Positions 58,333 to 64,000 of a stretch of DNA of 64,000 bases are shown here, piece after piece. The notes beneath the pieces are model-generated. The model saw only the letters and a list, made by a program, of their open reading frames with translations. It ran no database searches and was not told where the DNA came from. The position numbers and the translations under genes were made by a program. How positions within the stretch are numbered: the stretch's first letter is position 1; the number at the start of each line of letters is the position of its first letter. Source of the DNA: Burkholderiaceae bacterium (GTDB taxonomy: Bacteria > Pseudomonadota > Gammaproteobacteria > Burkholderiales > Burkholderiaceae_D); the NCBI GenBank assembly GCA_030158675.1, contig JAOASL010000031.1, positions 18,179 through 82,178 of the forward strand. The letters are read 5' to 3'.

Positions 58333-59241
58333 TTATTTCAGGCCCAGCCACAGTCCAAGCGGGACAAAACCCAACGCAGCGATGTTGCCCAGCATGACGA
58401 TACCGGCGACCTTGTCCGGCTCCTGCCGATAAGATTCGGCGACCATGAAGCTGAACACGGCCGGCGGCAGCGAGGCGAACAGGTACACCTGACCGCGCTG
58501 GACTGCCGTCAGCGTCAGCAGATGGTCCATACCGATGGCGACCGCGAGGCCGGCCAGCGGGCAGACCAAAGCGCCCGTCAGGCCAATGCGCCAGCTGCGG
58601 AAATTCACATCGAGCATGCGCACACCCAGCGCAAGCAGCATCAGCGGAATGCTGGCCTCGCCCAGCATGCGCAGGGCCTGCATCAGCTCCGCAGGCAACC
58701 TGAGCTTCAGCACCGCGAACAGCATGCCCGTCATCATCGCCAGCATCATCGGGTTCTTGAACATCGCCAGCGTTGCCCGGTGTGTGCCGTGCCGGCCGCT
58801 CTCAAGAATGCGGATGCCGACCGTGAAGTACACCAGGCTGCCGGCCATGAACATGGCAGCGGCTTCGGACAGGCCGGATGGGCCGAACGCCAGGATGGCC
58901 AGCGGTATCCCCATATTGCCGCAATTGTTGTAGATCATCGGCGGCACGAACGTGCGCACGTCATAACCGAACAGGCGCGCGACCGGCCACGCCAGCAAGC
59001 CCGAACCCAGCGAGATGAGCCCGCCGGCCAGAATCAGCGGCAGGTTCGCCATTAAGTCGAAGTCCTTCGACGCCAGCGCCGAAAATAGTAGCAGCGGGCA
59101 CAGCAGTTCGGCGCTGTAGCGGTTCACCGCTGCCATTTCTCTCTTGATCACATCGCCGCGCAGACGCGCATAGGCGTAACCAACGGCGACCGTCAGGAGA
59201 ACGGGAAAAATAATGCTGGCAATACGCTGAAGTGCTTCCAT
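58333..59241 (-). CDS. AEC family (auxin efflux carrier-type) transporter
   Basis: A 302-aa membrane protein with about ten helices arranged as two five-helix halves. Marks are YSAELLCPLLLFSAL, PPMIYNNCGNMGIPLAILAFGP and SIPLMLLALGVRM, typical of the AEC family that exports or takes up small organic acids such as malonate or malate. The substrate is unknown. It converges on uvrA; the 78-base spacer between them has short GC-rich palindromes but no clear terminator. Confidence 0.88.
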   Translation of the reverse strand: MEALQRIASIIFPVLLTVAVGYAYARLRGDVIKREMAAVNRYSAELLCPLLLFSALASKDFDLMANLPLILAGGLISLGSGLLAWPVARLFGYDVRTFVPPMIYNNCGNMGIPLAILAFGPSGLSEAAAMFMAGSLVYFTVGIRILESGRHGTHRATLAMFKNPMMLAMMTGMLFAVLKLRLPAELMQALRMLGEASIPLMLLALGVRMLDVNFRSWRIGLTGALVCPLAGLAVAIGMDHLLTLTAVQRGQVYLFASLPPAVFSFMVAESYRQEPDKVAGIVMLGNIAALGFVPLGLWLGLK

Positions 59242-59257
59242 GAATTTCTAAATTTTG

Positions 59258-61240
59258 TCAGAGCAGTCGGGTACGCGCACGCTCGACCGCCTCTGCGGTG
59301 CCGCGCAACACGACGACGTCGTCCGCTTCGAGTCGGGTGTCAAGAGAAAAGGGAATACGGTTCTTGCCGCGTCGCACGGCGGTGACCTCGGCACCAAGTT
59401 CGGACAGACCGAGGTCGGAAAATTGCCGGCCGATCGCAGCCGCGCTTTCGTTCAGCGCCACCGAGTGCAGTCGGACCTGCAGACGATCGTCGTCATCCGC
59501 CAAGTCATCGGCGCCATGAAAATAACCACGCATCGATGCATAGCGCTCGCTGCGCGCGCGCTGCACCCGGTGCACCACGCGCCGCAACGGCACGCCCATG
59601 ACCAGCAGCGCATGCGACGCCAGCATCAGGCTGCTCTCGATGGTCTCCGGCACCACTTCATCGGCGCCGCCGGCGCGCAGTTTGTCGAGGTCGGTCTCGT
59701 CCGCGCTGCGCACGATGGCTGGCAGCGTCGGCGCCAGTTCATTAGCAAAGTGCAGCGTGCGCAAGGCCGCCTGCGTATCCGCATAGGTGACCACCAGCGC
59801 CGCCGCACGATGGATGCCGGCTGCAATCAGGCTCTCGCGCCGCGAGGTGTCGCCATACGATACTTTCGCGCCGGCCGCCTGCGCATCCTGCACGCGCTGC
59901 GGATCGAGGTCGAGCGCATGATAGGAAATGTTTTCCTCTTCCAGCAGCCGCGCAATGCTCTGCCCGGTACGGCCGAAGCCGGCGATGATCACGTGCTTCT
60001 CCTGACCCATGGTGCGCGTCGCCAGACTGGTCAGCGCCAGCGACTGCTGCATCCATTCGTTGCGGGACAGGCGTAGCACGATGCGATCGGCATTCGCGAT
60101 CAGGAAAGGCGTGACCAGCATCGACAGCACCATCGCCGCCAAGATCATCTGCGTGATGCCGCTGTCGATCAGACCCAGCTCGCCGGCCTGACTCAGCAGC
60201 ACGAAACCGAATTCTCCTCCTTGCGCAAGCGCGAGACCCGTACGAATCGCCACACCGGCCGACGCACCGAACAGCCGCGCCAGCAACATGATCACGCCAA
60301 ACTTCAGCAACAACGGCACCAGCAGCAAGGCAAGCACCAGCAGCAGGTTGTCGAATACCAGCCGCATATCGAGCATCATGCCAACGGATATAAAAAACAG
60401 TCCGAGCAGCACATCGCGGAACGGCTTGATGTCCTCTTCCACCTGCAGCCTGAATTCGGTTTCCGAGATCAGCATACCGGCGATGAACGCGCCGAGCGCC
60501 AGCGACAGACCGGCAATCTCCGTGATCCACGCAGCCCCCAGCGTGACCAGCAGCAGATTCAGCATGAACAATTCCTGCGAACGACGCTGCACCACAATGC
60601 GGAACCAGCGGCGTAACAGCACTTGCCCGAACGACAGCAGCAAGGCCAGCACGAATACCGCCTTGATGGCCGCCAGCCCCAAGTCGGTGAACAGATCGGC
60701 GCCAGGACGCGCCAGCGCGGGGATCAGGATCAGCAGCGGCACCACGGCCAGATCCTGGAACAGCAGGATTGCCGTGATGCGCCGCCCGTGCTCGCTTTCC
60801 AGTTCCAGCCGCTCAGTCAGCAGCTTCAGGACGATCGCCGTGGACGACATGGCCAGTGCGCTGCCGAGCGCGAACGATGATCCCCATTGCAGCGCGAATT
60901 GGTCCGGAAGCATCCAGGCCAGCGCAGCGCTGCCGGCCATGATCACGGCAACGGTCACGACCACCTGCGCCATGCCGAGTCCGAACACATTGCGGCGCAT
61001 CGCTTTGAGCTTCGGCAGCGAAAATTCCAGCCCGATCGAGAACATCAGGAACACCACGCCAAACTCCGCCAGCGTGCTGGTCGCAGTGCTCTCTGAAGCC
61101 AGTCCAAGCGCGTGCGGACCAATCAACACCCCGACAATCAGATAACCCAGCATCGGTGGCTGCTTCAGCATGCGAAATGCCACCACACCCAGCACGGCAG
61201 CGATCAGCAGAATCAACGTGATTTCGAGAGTGGAATGCAT
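59258..61240 (-). CDS. Cation:proton antiporter, CPA2/KefC-type with TrkA-N and TrkA-C domains
   Basis: A 660-aa inner-membrane protein: about 12 helices (1-390; MLGYLIVGVLIGPHALGLAS, VFLMFSIGLEFSLPKLKAMR, LGAFIAGMLISETEFRLQVE), a TrkA-N domain (about 405-520; HVIIAGFGRTGQSIARLLEE, VSYGDTSRRESL) and a TrkA-C domain (about 570-660; RLQVRLHSVALNESAAAIGR). The domain set points to K+/H+ exchange under nucleotide control. The ATG at 61240 is the family start; the frame extends upstream through the kdsD promoter region without similarity. It is divergent from kdsD, 114 bases between starts. Confidence 0.92.
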   Translation of the reverse strand: MHSTLEITLILLIAAVLGVVAFRMLKQPPMLGYLIVGVLIGPHALGLASESTATSTLAEFGVVFLMFSIGLEFSLPKLKAMRRNVFGLGMAQVVVTVAVIMAGSAALAWMLPDQFALQWGSSFALGSALAMSSTAIVLKLLTERLELESEHGRRITAILLFQDLAVVPLLILIPALARPGADLFTDLGLAAIKAVFVLALLLSFGQVLLRRWFRIVVQRRSQELFMLNLLLVTLGAAWITEIAGLSLALGAFIAGMLISETEFRLQVEEDIKPFRDVLLGLFFISVGMMLDMRLVFDNLLLVLALLLVPLLLKFGVIMLLARLFGASAGVAIRTGLALAQGGEFGFVLLSQAGELGLIDSGITQMILAAMVLSMLVTPFLIANADRIVLRLSRNEWMQQSLALTSLATRTMGQEKHVIIAGFGRTGQSIARLLEEENISYHALDLDPQRVQDAQAAGAKVSYGDTSRRESLIAAGIHRAAALVVTYADTQAALRTLHFANELAPTLPAIVRSADETDLDKLRAGGADEVVPETIESSLMLASHALLVMGVPLRRVVHRVQRARSERYASMRGYFHGADDLADDDDRLQVRLHSVALNESAAAIGRQFSDLGLSELGAEVTAVRRGKNRIPFSLDTRLEADDVVVLRGTAEAVERARTRLL

Positions 61241-61342
61241 GAGACGAGTTGGACGGATTACAGCGATGCGCCGCGCAGTCCGTCGGCTCGGAGAGTCGAG
61301 GATTTCTTGCGTCTGGCAGGTTTTTTGCTTTACGTATTCGGC

Positions 61343-61348
61343 TATACT
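61343..61348 (+). promoter_or_regulatory. Candidate -10 element for kdsD
   Basis: TATACT at 61343-61348, only 6 bases before the kdsD ATG at 61355. No Shine-Dalgarno lies between them. If used, transcription would start at or next to the ATG. Confidence 0.4.
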
Positions 61349-61354
61349 CTGCGC

Positions 61355-62383
61355 ATGAGTGTAACGCATGAAAAAAATTCCTCGAAGCATTTTGACAACG
61401 CGGCCGCCGCGCGCGCGCTGCAACTTGCCGAGCAGACCTTGCAAATCGAGGCCGATGCGATCCTCGCACTGAAGTCGCGGCTGTCAACTGCGTCGGACCA
61501 TGCGTTTGCGCGTGCCATTGCATTGCTGCTGGGCTGTAGCGGCCGGGTCGTTGTATCGGGCATGGGAAAATCCGGCCATATCGCACGCAAGATTGCAGCG
61601 ACGCTCGCATCGACCGGCACGCCGGCAATGTTCGTTCACCCGGGCGAGGCCGCCCATGGCGACCTCGGCATGGTGACGGAGGCCGACGCCGTGATTGCCA
61701 TCTCGAACTCCGGTGAATCGGATGAGTTGCTGGCCATCGTTCCAGTGATCAAGCGGCTTGGCGCCAAGCTGGTTTCCATGACCGGCCGCCCGGACTCTTC
61801 GCTGGCCCGGCTCGCTGACGTGCACCTCGATATCGGCGTGGCGCGCGAAGCCTGTCCGCTGAATCTGGCGCCAACGGCAAGCACCACGGCAACGCTTGCG
61901 ATGGGCGACGCGCTCGCGGTTGCGCTGCTCGACGCGCGCGGTTTTCGCGAGGAAGATTTTGCGCGCTCGCACCCGGGCGGTGCACTTGGCCGGCGCTTGC
62001 TGACGCATGTGCACGACATCATGCGTACCGGCGACGCGGTTCCCAGCGTCGGACCGGACCGGCCGTTGACGCAGGCGCTGCTGGAGATCACCCGCAAAGG
62101 CATGGCGATGACAGCTGTCGTCGACGCTGACTCGCACGTGCTTGGCATCTTTACCGACGGCGACCTGCGCCGCCTGATCGAGCAAGGCAAAGATTTCTCG
62201 CGCACCATCATCCGCGACGTGATGCACGCGAATCCGCGCGTGGTGAATCCTGAACAGCTGGCCGTCGACGCAGTCGATCTGATGGAAGAATTTCGCATCA
62301 ACCAAGTGCTGGTCACCGATGCCGATGGCAAGCTGGTCGGCGCGCTGCACATCCACGACCTGACACGGGCGAAGGTGATCTGA
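61355..62383 (+). CDS. kdsD: D-arabinose-5-phosphate isomerase
   Basis: A 342-aa enzyme that isomerises ribulose-5-P to arabinose-5-P for Kdo synthesis. The SIS domain (VVVSGMGKSGHIARKIAATL, FVHPGEAAHGDLGMVTEADA, APTASTTATLAMGDALAVAL) is followed by two CBS domains (about 220-340; VPSVGPDRPLTQALLEITRK, DVMHANPRVVNPEQL). It is slightly longer at the N-terminus than the E. coli enzyme. The start MSVTHEKNSSK at 61355 lacks a ribosome site. The stop overlaps the kdsC ATG (TGATG). Confidence 0.95.
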   Translation: MSVTHEKNSSKHFDNAAAARALQLAEQTLQIEADAILALKSRLSTASDHAFARAIALLLGCSGRVVVSGMGKSGHIARKIAATLASTGTPAMFVHPGEAAHGDLGMVTEADAVIAISNSGESDELLAIVPVIKRLGAKLVSMTGRPDSSLARLADVHLDIGVAREACPLNLAPTASTTATLAMGDALAVALLDARGFREEDFARSHPGGALGRRLLTHVHDIMRTGDAVPSVGPDRPLTQALLEITRKGMAMTAVVDADSHVLGIFTDGDLRRLIEQGKDFSRTIIRDVMHANPRVVNPEQLAVDAVDLMEEFRINQVLVTDADGKLVGALHIHDLTRAKVI

Positions 62384-62919
62384 TGAACACCGTCCGCCAC
62401 CCTGCGGCCGAGCGTGCCGGCCGTGTGAAACTGATGATCTTCGACGTGGATGGCGTACTCACCGACGGCGGCCTGCGCTACGGACCTGATGGTGAAATGT
62501 TCAAGACATTCAACGTGCTCGACGGCCACGGCATCAAACTGCTGCAGCAATCCGGCGTGAAAGCGGCAATCATCAGCGCGCGCAATTCGCCGGTTGTGGC
62601 GAAGCGCGCAACAGATCTGGGCATCGCGGTGCTGATGCAGGGCGTGCACGACAAGCGGCGCGCGTTCGAACAGGTTCTGTCAGAGCTGAACCTTGCGGCT
62701 GCCGATTGCGGCTTCATGGGCGACGACGTGATCGATTTGCCCGTGATGACACGCGTGGCCTTTGCCGCCAGCGTGCCGAACGGGCATCCTGAGGTTCGCT
62801 CACGCGCACACTACGTCAGCGCGGCGCGCGGCGGCCAGGGTGCTGCACGCGAAGTATGCGACTTCATCCTGCAGGCGCAGGGGCATTACGAGGCGGCGCT
62901 GGCGCCGTATCTTGAGTGA
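62383..62919 (+). CDS. kdsC: 3-deoxy-D-manno-octulosonate 8-phosphate phosphatase
   Basis: A 178-aa HAD-superfamily phosphatase lacking a cap domain (C0 type). The nucleophile and acid/base are D21 and D23 (LMIFDVDGVLTDGGLRY); the other HAD motifs are AIISARNSP, K-rich helix and GFMGDDVIDLPVMTRV. It makes Kdo from Kdo-8-P. It overlaps kdsD upstream by one base and lptC downstream by three. Confidence 0.97.
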   Translation: MNTVRHPAAERAGRVKLMIFDVDGVLTDGGLRYGPDGEMFKTFNVLDGHGIKLLQQSGVKAAIISARNSPVVAKRATDLGIAVLMQGVHDKRRAFEQVLSELNLAAADCGFMGDDVIDLPVMTRVAFAASVPNGHPEVRSRAHYVSAARGGQGAAREVCDFILQAQGHYEAALAPYLE

Positions 62920-63503
62920 ATTATTCGCTGCAAAGGCGACTGCCGGCCCTGCTCACGCTGGGCCTGTTTCTGTTACTGGCCAGCTTCAGCCTGTGGATGC
63001 TGAAGGTCGCGCAACGCACTGACGGCAATACGCAGGCGACGGGCCAGCGCACCGAACCGGACTACGTGATCGAAGGTTTCCGCTACGTCAAAGTCGCCCG
63101 CGATGGCGGTGCTGAATATGTGATAGAGGGTGACAAGCTGGCGCACGATCCCGTCAGCGACGACAGCCTGATCACCCGACCGCGTCTTAACAGCTATGCA
63201 CCGGGCCGGGCGCCGATGACGCTGACGGCAGAGCGCGCCCGCATCAACAATGATCACAGCGAATTTCACCTGATCGACAACGTCCGCCTGGATCGCCCGC
63301 AAACACGCGGCAGCGAGGCCCTGACGGTCGAATCGGATTACATGCTGGTGCTGCCGAATCAGGATCTCGTGAAGACGGATCATGCCGTGCGCGCACAGCT
63401 CGGCAATTCCACGCTGGAAGGCGTCGGCATGGTGGCCGACAACAAGAAACGGCAGCTAACGCTGCAAAGCCGGGTCAACGCGACCTACCTGAAATCAAAA
63501 TAA
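62916..63503 (+). CDS. lptC: LPS export ABC transporter protein LptC
   Basis: A 195-aa protein with a single N-terminal helix (LPALLTLGLFLLLASFSLWM) and a periplasmic beta-jellyroll (DYVIEGFRYVKVARDGGAEY, YAPGRAPMTLTAERARINND, VRAQLGNSTLEGVGM). It passes LPS from LptB2FG to LptA. It begins at a GTG (62916) that overlaps the kdsC stop (GTGA). Confidence 0.93.
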   Translation: MNYSLQRRLPALLTLGLFLLLASFSLWMLKVAQRTDGNTQATGQRTEPDYVIEGFRYVKVARDGGAEYVIEGDKLAHDPVSDDSLITRPRLNSYAPGRAPMTLTAERARINNDHSEFHLIDNVRLDRPQTRGSEALTVESDYMLVLPNQDLVKTDHAVRAQLGNSTLEGVGMVADNKKRQLTLQSRVNATYLKSK

Positions 63504-63518
63504 GGCCGGAGAGACAAG

Positions 63519-64000
63519 ATGAAAAATACTTCCCGATCGATTTTCCTTGCGCTGACATTCACATCGCTGGGCTGGCTCGTCACTGGAACCGCACGCGCCG
63601 AAAAGGCCGACCGCGACAAGCCTACCAATGTCGAAGCCAATCAAATGTTTTACGACGAAGCCAAGCAGGTCAACACCTTTGTCGGCAATGTGGTTCTCAC
63701 GCGCGGCACGCTGGTGATGCACGCGGAAAAACTGTTGATCAAGCAGGATGGCGCGGGCTACCAGTTCGCTACGATGTTCGCGGTGGCCGGCGGCGTGACC
63801 AAGTTCCGCCAAAAGCGCGACGGTGGCAAGGACCTGTGGATCGAGGGCTATGCTGCCGACCGCATCGAATACGACACCAAGACCGAAGTCGCCAAACTGT
63901 ACAAGAATGCGAAGGTGAAAATGCTCGACACCGGCCGGGTGACCGACGAAGTTGAAGGCGAGTTGATTTCCTACGACAGCCGCACGGAGTTCTACACCGT
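63519..64000 (+). CDS. lptA: LPS transport periplasmic protein LptA (runs off right edge)
   Basis: The first 160 codons are visible. A signal peptide (MKNTSRSIFLALTFTSLGWL, cleaved near ARAEKADRD) precedes the OstA-type beta-jellyroll (ANQMFYDEAKQVNTFVGNVV, GTLVMHAEKLLIKQD, KTEVAKLYKNAKVKML). It forms the periplasmic bridge between LptC and LptD. The ATG has GGAGAG upstream and lies 15 bases after lptC. The C-terminus and the usual following lptB are outside the window. Confidence 0.95.
   Translation, partial: MKNTSRSIFLALTFTSLGWLVTGTARAEKADRDKPTNVEANQMFYDEAKQVNTFVGNVVLTRGTLVMHAEKLLIKQDGAGYQFATMFAVAGGVTKFRQKRDGGKDLWIEGYAADRIEYDTKTEVAKLYKNAKVKMLDTGRVTDEVEGELISYDSRTEFYT

Noticed and set aside
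1-64000. CRISPR arrays, defence islands, prophage or secretion clusters
   Set aside because: No array of spaced direct repeats and no group of defence, phage or complete secretion genes was seen. The regular repeats found are inside two coding sequences.

Overview
The window looks like a chromosomal segment of a betaproteobacterium, most likely order Burkholderiales and close to Oxalobacteraceae (Herminiimonas/Herbaspirillum-like). The assignment rests on GC-rich coding sequence, betaproteobacterial gene sets and gene orders (hemA-prfA-prmC, petABC-sspAB, nif3-like/degS-like/tatCBA/his, mla-murA-his, kdsD-kdsC-lptC-lptA), a short HisG and a monofunctional HisB. No 16S rRNA is present, so the genus is not fixed. 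Functions come from protein family recognition by eye; no database search was run.

Layout. 1-3.4 kb: the N-terminal part of a large repeat-bearing surface protein that runs off the left edge, a LuxR-type regulator beside it, and a small ABM-fold protein. 3.4-11.4 kb (+): an atypical OmpR-type regulator lacking the phospho-acceptor Asp, then hemA, prfA, dsbB, prmC, tex, grxD and ubiX. 11.6-16.1 kb: a periplasmic coiled-coil protein, a hydratase of the MhpD/FAH family, and cstA with its small partner. 16.2-20.0 kb: a decaying accessory islet holding a 56-aa protein, a broken glycosyltransferase, maiA, a PaiB-like gene, an IS5-type transposase relic and a tRNA-Thr gene. 20.0-25.0 kb (-): sspB, sspA, the cytochrome bc1 operon petABC and a NarL-type response regulator.

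25.1-44.4 kb: a Nif3-like gene diverges from a DegS/DegQ-like protease plus a DUF2461 gene. A nearly unbroken minus-strand run follows, read from high to low coordinates: mlaFEDA-C-B, a YadG/YadH-type ABC transporter, ibaG, murA, hisGDCBHAFIE, a HIT gene and tatABC. Many of these genes overlap by 1-4 bases, so envelope lipid transport, peptidoglycan precursor synthesis, histidine synthesis and Tat export are probably partly co-transcribed. 44.4-64 kb: a KefB-type antiporter, gltBD (glutamate synthase), a RAYT-like transposase homologue with a degraded catalytic motif, ssb, an MFS exporter, uvrA, an AEC transporter, a second Kef-type antiporter, and the LPS genes kdsD-kdsC-lptC-lptA running off the right edge.

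Most of the window is housekeeping. I did not find a convincing new multi-gene system. The best second-look items are the repeat surface protein with its adjacent regulator, the pseudo-receiver regulator upstream of hemA, the RAYT homologue without its HUH histidines, the tex-grxD compound hairpin and the decaying islet next to tRNA-Thr.
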